Of a stretch of 64,000 nucleotides of DNA, positions 35,204 through 51,726 are shown piece by piece. Source of the DNA: Sphingomonas sp. Leaf22 (lineage in GTDB: Bacteria > Pseudomonadota > Alphaproteobacteria > Sphingomonadales > Sphingomonadaceae). Positions within the stretch are counted from its first letter, which is position 1; each line of letters starts with the position of its first letter. Below the pieces are notes generated by a model, which saw nothing but the letters and a program-made list of their open reading frames with translations, had not been told where the DNA came from and did not search any database. The position numbers were made by a program, and so were the translations under genes. The stretch is taken from assembly GCF_001421715.1 (NCBI RefSeq), contig NZ_LMKP01000044.1, forward strand, positions 62,001 to 126,000, in the 5' to 3' direction.

Positions 35204-35719
35204 ATGGATCGCACTCAGAAGAGTGAAGCCGTCGCCGAGCTGAACCGCACCTTCAACGAGGTCGGCGTGGTGGTCGTCACCCGCAACCTCGGCATGACCG
35301 TCGCACAGTCGACGGGCCTGCGTAACAAGATGCGTGACGCCGGCGCGAGCTACAAGGTCTCGAAGAACCGTCTTGCCCGGATCGCAGCCGAAGGCACGCC
35401 GTACGCGGTGATCGCCGACCTGCTGACCGGCCCGACGGCGCTTGCGACGTCGACCGACCCCGTTGCCGCGGCACGGGTCATCAACGACTTCGCCAAGACG
35501 AACGACAAGATCGAGATCGTCGGTGGCGCGATGGGCGGCCAGCTCCTCGATGCGGAAGGTATCAAGGCACTCGCCTCGCTGCCGTCGCTCGACGAACTGC
35601 GCGCCAAGATCGTCGGCCTCATCGTTGCCCCGGCAACGAAGCTGGCGACCATCACCCAGGCTCCCGCGGCACAGATCGCCCGGGTCCTGTCGGCATATGC
35701 GGAGAAGGACGCAGCCTGA
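35204..35719 (+). CDS. rplJ: 50S ribosomal protein L10
   Basis: A 171-residue L10, the base of the ribosomal stalk that carries L7/L12 dimers and recruits translation factors. ATG 35204 follows AAGGAG. The family N-terminus MDRTQKSEAVAELN and segments YKVSKNRLARIAA and the C-terminal helix that binds L12 are present. L10 normally autoregulates its operon by binding the leader. rplL follows 48 bp downstream; no rplK-rplA is found upstream, where cutC is divergent. Confidence 0.97.
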   Translation: MDRTQKSEAVAELNRTFNEVGVVVVTRNLGMTVAQSTGLRNKMRDAGASYKVSKNRLARIAAEGTPYAVIADLLTGPTALATSTDPVAAARVINDFAKTNDKIEIVGGAMGGQLLDAEGIKALASLPSLDELRAKIVGLIVAPATKLATITQAPAAQIARVLSAYAEKDAA

Positions 35720-35767
35720 TCGGCGGCTTCCGACCCCTTTACCCCTATCTGATTTACGGAGAATATC

Positions 35768-36145
35768 ATGGCTGACCTCAACGCAATCGTCGACCAGCTG
35801 AGCGAACTGACCGTCCTCGAAGCAGCTGAACTCTCGAAGCTGCTCGAAGAAAAGTGGGGCGTTTCGGCCGCTGCTGCCGTTGCCGCCGCTCCGGCCGCTG
35901 GCGGTGGTGCCGCTGCCCCGGCTGCTGAAGAGCAGACCGAATTCGACGTCATCCTGACCGGCGACGGTGGCAAGAAGATCAACGTCATCAAGGAAGTCCG
36001 CGCCATCACCGGTCTCGGCCTGACCGAAGCCAAGGCGCTGGTCGAAGGCGCTCCGAAGGCCGTCAAGGAAGGCATCAACAAGGACGAAGCCGCCAAGATC
36101 AAGGCGCAGCTCGAAGGCGCCGGCGCAACCGTCGAAGTCAAGTAA
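35768..36145 (+). CDS. rplL: 50S ribosomal protein L7/L12
   Basis: A 125-residue stalk protein. N-terminal dimerisation helices ([21 protein letters not shown]) are joined by an Ala/Gly/Pro hinge ([15 protein letters not shown]) to the factor-binding C-terminal domain ([37 protein letters not shown]). Shine-Dalgarno GGAG lies upstream. Two hairpins follow the gene and the next plus-strand gene is unrelated, so the operon ends here rather than continuing into rpoB. Confidence 0.98.
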   Translation: MADLNAIVDQLSELTVLEAAELSKLLEEKWGVSAAAAVAAAPAAGGGAAAPAAEEQTEFDVILTGDGGKKINVIKEVRAITGLGLTEAKALVEGAPKAVKEGINKDEAAKIKAQLEGAGATVEVK

Positions 36146-36159
36146 GCCGCAGACGGGAC

Positions 36160-36180
36160 AGCGGACCCCACGGGTCCGCT
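36160..36180 (+). terminator. hairpin after rplL
   Basis: AGCGGACCC and GGGTCCGCT form a perfect 9-bp stem with loop CAC, 15 nt after the rplL stop. It lacks a T-tract, so it may protect the 3' end or attenuate rather than terminate. Confidence 0.6.
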
Positions 36181-36264
36181 ATCTCCGTCAAGGCCGGCCG
36201 GCGGGCCGCAAGGCCCGACCGACGGGATCGAATTCACTTCGATCCCGGCTTGCCGACAAGGAAG

Positions 36265-36298
36265 AGGGGCGATCCGGCAACGGGTCGCCCCTTTTTTT
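36265..36298 (+). terminator. strong rho-independent terminator of rplJ-rplL
   Basis: AGGGGCGATCC pairs with GGGTCGCCCCT (11 bp, one G-T) around loop GGCAAC, then a run of seven T. It closes the rplJL unit. Confidence 0.93.
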
Positions 36299-36394
36299 GT
36301 GCAACGCCCGCAACGTCCAATCGTCGAGCCCGCGCAGCAACCGAAGACCGGCGTCGCCTTGCGTCGGTAACAAAACACCCGCATCCTCCATGCC

Positions 36395-37489
36395 ATGGCA
36401 ATCGCATCGCTCGCGCTGTTCCTGACGGCGGCTACCACGTCCGTCGTGCCGCCGCCCGTCCAGCAGCATCTGACACGGTGGACGCCCGGTCCGGTCCGAT
36501 GCGGCGGTACCGTCATCGATCCGGTCCGACTGGTCCGGTCGCGCCCCGAACTGGCTTGGGGCGAGGTGCCGCTGAAGACGACCACCTTGCGCTTCCGCAT
36601 CGATGCGAGCGGCCGGCCGCTATCGATCAAGCGGGAGGGCGGCAATGAGTTCATCCCGCTCGGCAGCGATCTCATCCCGGCCTTCACCGCATCACAGTTC
36701 GCGTCCGGCAGTCCGCGAAACGACTGCGCGATCGACTATTCGCTCGAACTGACCCCACTGGCGACGGCGGACCGGGCCGACCTGATGGCCTATTCGCTCG
36801 ATCCGAGCAGTGGCCCGTTACCCCCGGAAGGCTGGGACCGGATCACGCCGCCCGATACCGATTGCCGGCGTCGGCCGCATCCGGCGGACCTGTTGCGCGC
36901 CTTTCCCGATTTCGACAAGCTTCCCGGGACGCCGGGCGAGCGGCAATGGTCGATGACCGGTTACGACCTCGACAAAAAGGGTCGCCCGATCCACGTTCGG
37001 ACCGTTGCCGGTACCGGCGACGCGGCACTGGATACGGCGGCGCGTAAGGCCGTGGCCAAATCCCGGTTCGTCGCCGGTGCGCGCACCGGCTGCATGTACC
37101 CCTATTGGCGCGGCCCGCTCCGGGTCGCGGCACCACCCGCACCGCCGGAAGAAGCGTTCGGCCCCACCCCGCACTGCCCGACCGCGCCATGGGTCCAGCA
37201 ACCACGGCTGATCTATCCGCCGGCGTGGAACCGCCGTTCGATCGAAGGATGGGCGGTGGTCCAGTTCGATGTCGCCCCTTGGGGCGAAGTCGGCAACACC
37301 CGGGTGCTGGCAAGCGAGCCGTCCGAGGATTTCGGTCGGGAAGCGATGCAGGTGGTCCGCACCGCGCGTCGCGCACCGTCCACGACCGGTGCCAGCGGCT
37401 GTATCGAACGCATCCGCTTCGCGATCCGACCGCCGGGAGCAGCCGTCGGTACCGACGTGCCGCCGCCACCCCCGGTTGTCATCGAGTAG
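36395..37489 (+). CDS. secreted protein with repeated TonB-C-like modules
   Basis: A 364-residue protein with a hydrophobic N-terminus (ASLALFLTAATTSV) that looks like a signal peptide. At least three segments resemble the beta-alpha-beta C-terminal fold of energy transducer TonB proteins: about 64-95 (LRFRIDASGRPLSIKR), 190-240 (YDLDKKGRPIHVRTVAGTGD...AARKAV) and 280-325 (VVQFDVAPWGEVGNTRVLAS). There is no transmembrane anchor plus proline-rich spacer of true TonB, so it probably does not energise receptors. The tail is proline-rich (PPPPP). Function unknown. It stands alone, after the rplL terminator and convergent with the M16 pair. Confidence 0.75.
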   Translation: MAIASLALFLTAATTSVVPPPVQQHLTRWTPGPVRCGGTVIDPVRLVRSRPELAWGEVPLKTTTLRFRIDASGRPLSIKREGGNEFIPLGSDLIPAFTASQFASGSPRNDCAIDYSLELTPLATADRADLMAYSLDPSSGPLPPEGWDRITPPDTDCRRRPHPADLLRAFPDFDKLPGTPGERQWSMTGYDLDKKGRPIHVRTVAGTGDAALDTAARKAVAKSRFVAGARTGCMYPYWRGPLRVAAPPAPPEEAFGPTPHCPTAPWVQQPRLIYPPAWNRRSIEGWAVVQFDVAPWGEVGNTRVLASEPSEDFGREAMQVVRTARRAPSTTGASGCIERIRFAIRPPGAAVGTDVPPPPPVVIE

Positions 37490-37524
37490 CGCCGGGGCGG
37501 ATCGCGCCGCCCCGGCTTCCCAAT

Positions 37525-38937
37525 TCACGGGACCGTCACCGTCTGCACCGGCACGCCCTTCAGCTCCGGCAGTGCGCCCAGTTGCGGCTTCACTTTGACC
37601 AGATCGCCGACCACGACCAGCGTGAACTTGTCGAGCGGCAGGCTCTGCCGGATCGCGCTGCTGAACTGCGCGTCGCTGACCGCCATGGTCGCCGGGACAT
37701 AGCGGTCGAGCCAGTCGGCCGGCAGGCCCAGCGCGTCGCGCGTCGCAAGTTGCCCGATCAGCGAGGCGCTGTCCGAACTGCGCAATACGAACAGCCCGGC
37801 ATTGTAGCTGCGCATACCGCCGGCTTCCTCGGCGCTCGGCGGGGTCGATTGCAGCGTCCGGATTTCGTGGAACACCTCCTTCAGCGACGCGCCGGTCACC
37901 GCGGTCGTCACATCGGCATCGAACGTCCAGCGGGCGTCGCCGGGGCGCTGGGCGATGCCCGATCCGGGCGAATAGGTATAGCCTTTGTCCTCGCGGATAT
38001 TGCGGGTGATCCGCGACGAGAAGCTGCCGCCGAGCAGCGCATTGGCGACGCGCAGCGGAATGTCGCCGTCGCTTCCCGCCAGCGGCGATGCCCAGTCGAG
38101 CCGGATCGTCGATTGCGGCGCATCCGGCCGGTCGACCAGCAACACACGGGGTCCCGCCGCGGCGGTCGGCACCAGCGACAGCCGTGCCGGCCCCTTCTGC
38201 CAATCGCCGAACGCCTGCTGCACAGCGGCCTTCACCTGCGCCGGATCGAACCGTCCCGCGACATACAGCCGCGCGCGCTGCGCACCGAAATTGGTGGCAT
38301 AGAAGCGCTTCACCTGATCGAGCGTATAGCCGTTCAGCTGCGCAGGGGTCGGCAGGATGCGACCATAGGGATGGTCGCCATAGGTCGCGCGGGCCAGCGC
38401 GTAGTCGGCGAGCATCCCCGGCTGCGCCAGCGACTGGGTCAGCGAGCGGGCGCTGTTCGCCTTGACACGATCGAACTCGCCGGCCGGAAAGGTCGGACGA
38501 CGGGCGACGTCACCGATCAGCGCCACCGCCTGCGGTGCGAATTCGCTCAGGCCGCTCATGCTGATCGACGTGCCGGTATAGCCGACCCGCACGCCCAGAT
38601 TGCCGCCCATGCCAGCGGCGGCGGTGGCAAGCGCCGCGGAATCGCGACTGCCCGCCCCTTCCTTCATCATGCTGCCGGCCAGATCGGCGAGCCACGGATC
38701 GCGCCCCTCCTCCAGATTGCCGGCATAGACCTGCAACACCATCGTGACCTTGGGCGCATTGCCATAGGGGATCAGCGTCACGCCCATGCCATTGGGCAGG
38801 GTATAGGTTTCCGAAGCCGGCACCATGAACGGCTTGGGAGCCCCGATCGGCGGCGCAGGGAGCGCCAGCGGCGGGGTTTGCGCGGCGAGCGGCGCGGCGA
38901 TCAGCGCAAGGCCGGCGAGAAGGATCGAACGGCGCAT
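37525..38937 (-). CDS. M16-family peptidase-like subunit without active site
   Basis: A 470-residue exported M16 (pitrilysin-fold) protein. ATG 38937 (MRRSILLAGLALIAAPLAAQ) gives a clear signal peptide and lies 1 bp after the stop of the upstream M16 gene. The HxxEH zinc motif expected near residues 90-95 is absent (the region reads WLADLAGSMMKEG), while the fold segments FDRVKAN, YGDHPYGR and the second-domain RITRNIREDKGYTY are kept. Two-gene M16 pairs form heterodimers in which one subunit is catalytic and the other supplies the substrate-binding half. It should act in the periplasm with the upstream protein. Confidence 0.9.
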   Translation of the reverse strand: MRRSILLAGLALIAAPLAAQTPPLALPAPPIGAPKPFMVPASETYTLPNGMGVTLIPYGNAPKVTMVLQVYAGNLEEGRDPWLADLAGSMMKEGAGSRDSAALATAAAGMGGNLGVRVGYTGTSISMSGLSEFAPQAVALIGDVARRPTFPAGEFDRVKANSARSLTQSLAQPGMLADYALARATYGDHPYGRILPTPAQLNGYTLDQVKRFYATNFGAQRARLYVAGRFDPAQVKAAVQQAFGDWQKGPARLSLVPTAAAGPRVLLVDRPDAPQSTIRLDWASPLAGSDGDIPLRVANALLGGSFSSRITRNIREDKGYTYSPGSGIAQRPGDARWTFDADVTTAVTGASLKEVFHEIRTLQSTPPSAEEAGGMRSYNAGLFVLRSSDSASLIGQLATRDALGLPADWLDRYVPATMAVSDAQFSSAIRQSLPLDKFTLVVVGDLVKVKPQLGALPELKGVPVQTVTVP

Positions 38938-38938
38938 C

Positions 38939-40348
38939 TCACTTGCCTCCCTTGGCGGCATTGCCGGGCACGATGGTGTAGATCGAACGGTTGGTCGGGC
39001 GCAGATATTCCTGCGCCGTCTTCTGGATCAGCGCGGGGGTCACCTTGCCAAAGCCTGCTTCGATGCGGTTCACCGCCTGCGGATCATTGTCGAACAGCGC
39101 ATAGACCGCCAGCAGATCGATCAGCCCGACGCGCGTGCCGCCATCGACCGACGAATACAGGTCGGAACGCAACTTGGTCCGTGCCCGATCGAGTTCGGCT
39201 TGCGTGACCGGGGTCGTCCGCAATTGCTCCATGACGCCGTCCACCGCCTGCCGGATGTGCGCATCGCCGAATTGCGGATCGTGGGTGAAGTTGAACGCCC
39301 ACAGCATCGGGCCGTTATAATTATACATGTTGCCGAGCGAGGCGTTGATGCCGCCCGACAGGTCGCCGGTGATGCCGGTTTCCGACACCAGCTTGCGCGA
39401 CAGGCGGCTGTCGTCGCCCTGCACCAGCATCTGGTCGATCAGCCCCATCGCATACCATTCGGGCGTGCCGCGCGGCGGCATGTGATAGCCCGCCGCCCAG
39501 CCGGGCTTGGGTGCCAGCGCGTCGACGCGGCTGCGGGTCTTTTCCGCGGTCTGGCGCGGTTCGGTCAGGTCGGGCAACTTCACCGGCGCACCCTTTTGCA
39601 GCGGCCCGAAATATTTGCGGACCATCGCCTCGGCCTGGGCATAGTCGATATCGCCCGCGACCACGAGCACCGCGTTGTTCGGGCGGTAGAAGGCGGAGTG
39701 GAACTGCTTCGCATCGGCGACGGTCGCCGCTTCGATCTCCTTCAGATCACCGTAGAAGTTATGGCTGTTATACCAGTTGGTGTTGGCCAGCATCGGCAGG
39801 TCGATCCACGGCCAGGTGCCATAGGGCTGGTTGAGGACGTTGACCTTCACCTCGTTGCCAACGACGCCCTGCTGGTTCTTCAGCACCGTGTCGTCGATGA
39901 CCGGGCGGGCCATGCGATCGGCCTCCAGCCACAGGATACGCTCCAGCGCATTCGAAGGTGCGATCTCGAAATAATTGGTGAAGTCGAACCGGGTCGATCC
40001 GTTCAGCACGCCACCGGCATTGCTGATCGTGTTGATGAACACGCCCTTCGGCGCGTTCTGCGAACCCTGAAACATCAGATGCTCGAACAGGTGGGCGAAG
40101 CCGGTGCGTTCGCGCGGTTCGACGCGGAAGCCGATGCCGTAATAGACGCCGACCGTGACGGTCGGGGCCAGCGTGTCGCGCGACAGTACCACCTTCAACC
40201 CGTTGGGCAGCGTCAGGTAGCGCATGTCGATCGCCAGCCTTGCCGGCGCGGTGGCGGCGGGGCGCTGTTGCGCCGCCGATACGGTCGCCGTCACCGGCAG
40301 CGCGGCCAGCGCCGCCCCCAGCAACAGCCGCTTCATGATACGCGTCAT
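38939..40348 (-). CDS. M16-family zinc metallopeptidase, catalytic subunit
   Basis: A 469-residue exported metallopeptidase. The signal peptide (MKRLLLGAALAALPVTATVSA) follows a short N-terminus. The inverted zinc motif is His86-Leu-Phe-Glu89-His90 (GFAHLFEHLMFQGS). Downstream ENxxxxE-region residues and the second M16 domain (YGDLKEIEAATVADAKQFH, ITGDLSGGINA) are present. Paired with the inactive gene 1 bp downstream it should form a periplasmic peptide-degrading heterodimer. Confidence 0.93.
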   Translation of the reverse strand: MTRIMKRLLLGAALAALPVTATVSAAQQRPAATAPARLAIDMRYLTLPNGLKVVLSRDTLAPTVTVGVYYGIGFRVEPRERTGFAHLFEHLMFQGSQNAPKGVFINTISNAGGVLNGSTRFDFTNYFEIAPSNALERILWLEADRMARPVIDDTVLKNQQGVVGNEVKVNVLNQPYGTWPWIDLPMLANTNWYNSHNFYGDLKEIEAATVADAKQFHSAFYRPNNAVLVVAGDIDYAQAEAMVRKYFGPLQKGAPVKLPDLTEPRQTAEKTRSRVDALAPKPGWAAGYHMPPRGTPEWYAMGLIDQMLVQGDDSRLSRKLVSETGITGDLSGGINASLGNMYNYNGPMLWAFNFTHDPQFGDAHIRQAVDGVMEQLRTTPVTQAELDRARTKLRSDLYSSVDGGTRVGLIDLLAVYALFDNDPQAVNRIEAGFGKVTPALIQKTAQEYLRPTNRSIYTIVPGNAAKGGK

Positions 40349-40366
40349 CGTTCCCCCTTTTGCTTA

Positions 40367-40597
40367 TCAGTCGTCGGTATCGTTTTCCTCAGCCGTTTCG
40401 GCGTGGATCAGAATGTCGCCGGGCTGGCATTCGAGCACGCGGCAAATCGCATCGAGCGTGGTGAACCGGATCGCCCGCGCCTTGCCGGTCTTCAGGATCG
40501 ACAGGTTGGCGAGCGTGATATCGACCGCCTGCGCCAGTTCGGTGAGTGTCATGCGTCGGGCAAGCAACACTTCGTCGAGGCGGACCAGCACCGCCAT
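40367..40597 (-). CDS. XRE/Cro-C1-type small transcriptional regulator
   Basis: A 76-residue protein that is almost only a helix-turn-helix domain (LARRMTLTELAQAVDITLANLSILKTGKARAIRF), ending with an acidic tail. Its ATG overlaps the stop of the DUF2975 gene by one base (TGATG). Such small XRE proteins commonly accompany DUF2975 membrane proteins; target genes are unknown but autoregulation of the pair is likely. Confidence 0.88.
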   Translation of the reverse strand: MAVLVRLDEVLLARRMTLTELAQAVDITLANLSILKTGKARAIRFTTLDAICRVLECQPGDILIHAETAEENDTDD

Positions 40598-41118
40598 CAG
40601 ACCGTCCCCTCCAGATCCTCGCGAAGCGCCGCACCCTCGGCAAACACCCGGGCCAGCACGAACGCGACCAGCACCGACAACCAGCCCCCGATCGACAAGG
40701 ACGAGCCGTCCGGCCCGACCCCGATGCCATCGAAGCGCGGCAGGATCGCGAACAACGGAATGTCGAGCAGCTGGATGGCGAGCAACGCCCAGCCGATCGC
40801 GCGCACCCGCCGGGCGTTGGGCGACGCGAACGTCTCCCCCGCCAGCACGGTGCGGAGGACGGCGATCAACCGCGAGAAGATGACATGAGCCGGCACCGAC
40901 GCGACGACGCCGAGCAGCAACAGCGCACGGATGCCGCCGATCACGCGTTCGACATCGATCGCCGGATATTTGGCGGCCATCCGCGCGGCGAGCATGTCGT
41001 GCAACGGCAGGCTGGCGATGGCCGCCAGCAGAAAGACGATCGCAAAAAGAATATTGAGCGCGAGCAACAGCCGCAGCACGCCGAGGGTCAATCGCAATAT
41101 CCGGTCCCGCCGCCCCAT
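40597..41118 (-). CDS. DUF2975-type membrane protein
   Basis: A 173-residue inner-membrane protein with four predicted membrane segments (about 9-35, 62-85, 105-125, 140-160). ATG 41118 follows a strong CAGGAGGG. The domain layout and coupling to a following XRE regulator fit the DUF2975 family, whose function is not known. An upstream extension to 41337 has no coding support. Confidence 0.8.
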   Translation of the reverse strand: MGRRDRILRLTLGVLRLLLALNILFAIVFLLAAIASLPLHDMLAARMAAKYPAIDVERVIGGIRALLLLGVVASVPAHVIFSRLIAVLRTVLAGETFASPNARRVRAIGWALLAIQLLDIPLFAILPRFDGIGVGPDGSSLSIGGWLSVLVAFVLARVFAEGAALREDLEGTV

Positions 41119-41183
41119 GCCGCCCTCCTGTCCCGTGCGGACGCTACCGGGTATATCGATTATCGCCAAGGGCGATGGCGGCG

Positions 41184-42317
41184 TTATGTGCGCCGCACCT
41201 GTCCATAGAGCCGCACTTCCAGCCGATCGGTCATGCGGTCGCCGCGATCGGTGAAGATCGGGGCGAGCTTGCCCTGCGGCGCGGCGGGACCGACCATGAA
41301 CGCGGCGGTGGTGCGCGATTCGCGACCGTCCTCCCACCGATAACGCGCGTCGATCGCGATCATCGGCACGAAGAATGGCCGGTCCCGCGCGGTGACGATG
41401 TTCACCGCCACGCGCGGAAGGGTCATCGTCGCCTCCAGATGCCGCTGCTCGCCCGCACCCAGCGCGAACGGGTCGAGCCCGCGCTTGCCGTCATTGGCGA
41501 AGAAATCGGCGATCGCGTCGTCCTGTCCGGCATGGGCGGTCAGCAGCATCGTCGCGACGCTGACTTCGGTCACCGGCATCGAGGCGGGATTGCCGACGGT
41601 CAGGTCGAAATCGAGCAGGATGCGCTCGCCCTCGGTTCCGACGCGGATCGGGGCGAGCTGGAATTCGAGGAACGGCCCCGGCGTCGGCGCGGGCGCGGCG
41701 GGGGGTGGCGGGACGACCGGCGCGGGGGGCGGCGGCGCGGCGCGCGGCGGGGCGGCCGGGGGTGCCGGTTCGGGCGGCAGGACCGGGACCGGCGCGGCAT
41801 CGTCGACCACCGCCGCCGATCCGCGCTGTCGCCGGGCGAACAGCAGGGCCACGCCGGTCGCGACCACGATCCCGCCGAGGAACCACAGCCACCATGGCAG
41901 CGAATCGCCGGTCGGTGCCGGAGCGGGTTCGGCGGCGGCGGGGGTCGGGAGCGGGTCGGGCGTGGGCGAGGCGAGCGGCGTCGTCAGCACCTGCGGCGCT
42001 GCATAGGTCGCCGCCGGGGTCGGCACCGCCGTGGGGACGGCGACCGGGGTCGAAGTTGGCGAAGGTGTCACGCGCGGACGTGGCGCGGCCGGGGTCGGCG
42101 TGGCGGTCGGGACCGGGGCGCGGGGGGCGCGCGGGGTCGGCGTCGGGCTGGGGCGCGGCGTCGGGGTTGCGGTCGGCGTCGAAGTTGGCACCGGGGTCGG
42201 CACGACCTGCGGCGTGATGTCGTAGATCGGGATCGATCCGCCGGGTTGCGCCTGCTGCGCGGCGGCGGGTACGGCAAGAGTCGCGAGGATCGCCGCGCAC
42301 GAAAGCTGGAACTGCAT
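41184..42317 (-). CDS. Pro/Thr-rich exported membrane protein, function unknown
   Basis: A 377-residue protein starting at ATG 42317 with a signal peptide (FQLSCAAILATLAVPAAA). Residues about 25-115 are an extreme low-complexity region of PTP/PTPTATPT repeats, followed by one transmembrane segment (WWLWFLGGIVVATGVALLFA), a second Pro/Ala-rich linker and a C-terminal beta-rich domain of about 160 residues (LEFQLAPIRVGTEGERILLDFDL). The layout suggests a wall- or periplasm-spanning spacer with a folded domain on the far side. No family recognised. Divergent from rpoB. Confidence 0.75.
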   Translation of the reverse strand: MQFQLSCAAILATLAVPAAAQQAQPGGSIPIYDITPQVVPTPVPTSTPTATPTPRPSPTPTPRAPRAPVPTATPTPAAPRPRVTPSPTSTPVAVPTAVPTPAATYAAPQVLTTPLASPTPDPLPTPAAAEPAPAPTGDSLPWWLWFLGGIVVATGVALLFARRQRGSAAVVDDAAPVPVLPPEPAPPAAPPRAAPPPPAPVVPPPPAAPAPTPGPFLEFQLAPIRVGTEGERILLDFDLTVGNPASMPVTEVSVATMLLTAHAGQDDAIADFFANDGKRGLDPFALGAGEQRHLEATMTLPRVAVNIVTARDRPFFVPMIAIDARYRWEDGRESRTTAAFMVGPAAPQGKLAPIFTDRGDRMTDRLEVRLYGQVRRT

Positions 42318-42642
42318 CGCCGCCCTGAACCGGGCTTTCCGCGCGAGCGTTAGCCCATCCGGCCCCCGGTTGCGACGAAACGGGTTGGTTCCACGGCCAG
42401 TCGAACCGGCGGCTGGCCCGCGTTGACACACTCCGCCACCGCTTCTATATGGACGGCTTGCGACAGGACCGGGAAAGAATGCGTCGTCGCGCAACGCATT
42501 CCATGCATAGGCCCGTCGCCATTCCAGGACGCTCGATCAGCTGCGGCCCATCATGGGTGACGCGGCTTTCGTCGTCCCGATCGCACGCCAGCCCGGTGGC
42601 AACCGGGCACGAGATTTGACTGCAAGCGAGGCCCACGACTCC
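42318..42642 (+). promoter_or_regulatory. rpoBC promoter region
   Basis: A near-consensus sigma-70 promoter: TTGACA at 42423-42428, 17-bp spacer, TATATG at 42446-42451, predicting a leader of about 185 nt before rpoB. This is the best promoter match seen in the window and shows that rpoBC is independent of rplJL. An in-frame ATG at 42553 lies in the leader but lacks the conserved rpoB N-terminus. Confidence 0.8.
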
Positions 42643-46788
<4,146 letters not shown>

Positions 46789-46800
46789 GCGACCAAATCT

Positions 46801-46899
46801 CCCTCTCCCCGCTTGCGGGGAGAGGGCCGGGGAGAGGGGCAGTCCACTACCCTCTCCGCACTTCCCCTCTCCCAACCCTCTCCCCTGAAGGAGAGAGGG
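46801..46899. repeat. CCCTCTCCCC palindromic repeat between rpoB and rpoC
   Basis: Two hairpins: a perfect 12-bp stem CCCTCTCCCCGC-TT-GCGGGGAGAGGG (46801-46826) and CCCTCTCCCC-TGAA-GGAGAGAGGG (46876-46899, one mismatch), with more C/T-rich half-sites between. A related hairpin lies at 51275-51300. It is transcribed within the rpoBC message and ends 15 bp before the rpoC start. Confidence 0.88.
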
Positions 46900-46914
46900 C
46901 TATGAGGTAAGATC

Positions 46915-51195
<4,281 letters not shown>

Positions 51196-51223
51196 TCGTT
51201 CGGGTTTTCGTGAAACGAACGAG

Positions 51224-51257
51224 CCGCCGTCCGGGCAACCGGGCGGCGGTTTCGTTT
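51224..51257 (+). terminator. rho-independent terminator after rpoC
   Basis: CCGCCGTCCGG pairs with CCGGGCGGCGG (11 bp, one G-T) around GCAA, flanked by A-rich AAACGAAC and T-rich TTTCGTTTT. This ends the rpoBC unit. Confidence 0.9.
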
Positions 51258-51274
51258 TGGGGGTACATGCCCCG

Positions 51275-51398
51275 CCCTCTCCCCTGGACAGGGGAGAGGG
51301 ATAGCGGAGCTTGCCAGCCTGCTGGCTAGCGTAGCTTGGGAGAGGGGCGAAGCGAGCCGCCGGCTCGCGCGCGCTCCGCGCGCTTTCCCCTCTCCTAG
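51275..51398. repeat. palindromic repeat cluster after rpoC
   Basis: A perfect 12-2-12 hairpin (CCCTCTCCCCTG, GA, CAGGGGAGAGGG, 51275-51300) related to the rpoB-rpoC hairpin, followed by CCAGCCTGCTGG, GAGCCGCCGGCTC and GCGCGCTCCGCGCGC self-complementary stretches and a closing CCCCTCTCC half-site near 51388-51395. No gene. Confidence 0.75.
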
Positions 51399-51408
51399 TT
51401 TCAACCAA

Positions 51409-51585
51409 GACCGATCGACATTCAGCTGTCAGGCCAGTGAACTTCTCCCCTCCCTGACAAGGGAGGGGCTGGGGGTGGGTCGGTCCGGGGCTGGCGAGTC
51501 GCTCCCTCGCGAGCCAACCCACCCCCGACCCCTCCCTTGTCAGGGAGGGGAGAAGTTGAAAAACTTGCTGAAGGTCGATCGGCCC
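51409..51585. repeat. family C inverted-repeat element, copy 1 (about 177 bp)
   Basis: Outer ends GACCGATCGACATTCAGC and the complement of GGGCCGATCGACCTTCAGC; inner arms CTCCCCTCCCTGACAAGGGA and the complementary CCCTTGTCAGGGAGGGGAG, then GGGGGTGGGT/ACCCACCCCC. The whole unit could fold into one long cruciform. A close second copy lies at 60252-60438. Confidence 0.92.
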
Positions 51586-51726
51586 TAGACCTATGCCGCG
51601 GCAAAGACTAAGTCTGCGCATCCCTCCCCCCTACCGGGGCGAGGGAAGGTTGCGGCCCGATCGCCGTCAAACCGCATTCCCCTTCTCCGCTTGCACCCCT
51701 ACGCTGTCGGCCAAAGGGGGAAATTG

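Noticed and set aside
41175-42353. Plus-strand Arg/Gly-rich frame opposite the Pro/Thr-rich protein.
   Set aside because: RGRG-type composition is the complement of the PTPT repeats on the coding strand.
42553-42642. Upstream ATG that would extend RpoB by 30 residues.
   Set aside because: Extra residues are not part of the conserved beta N-terminus; [14 protein letters not shown] is more plausible.
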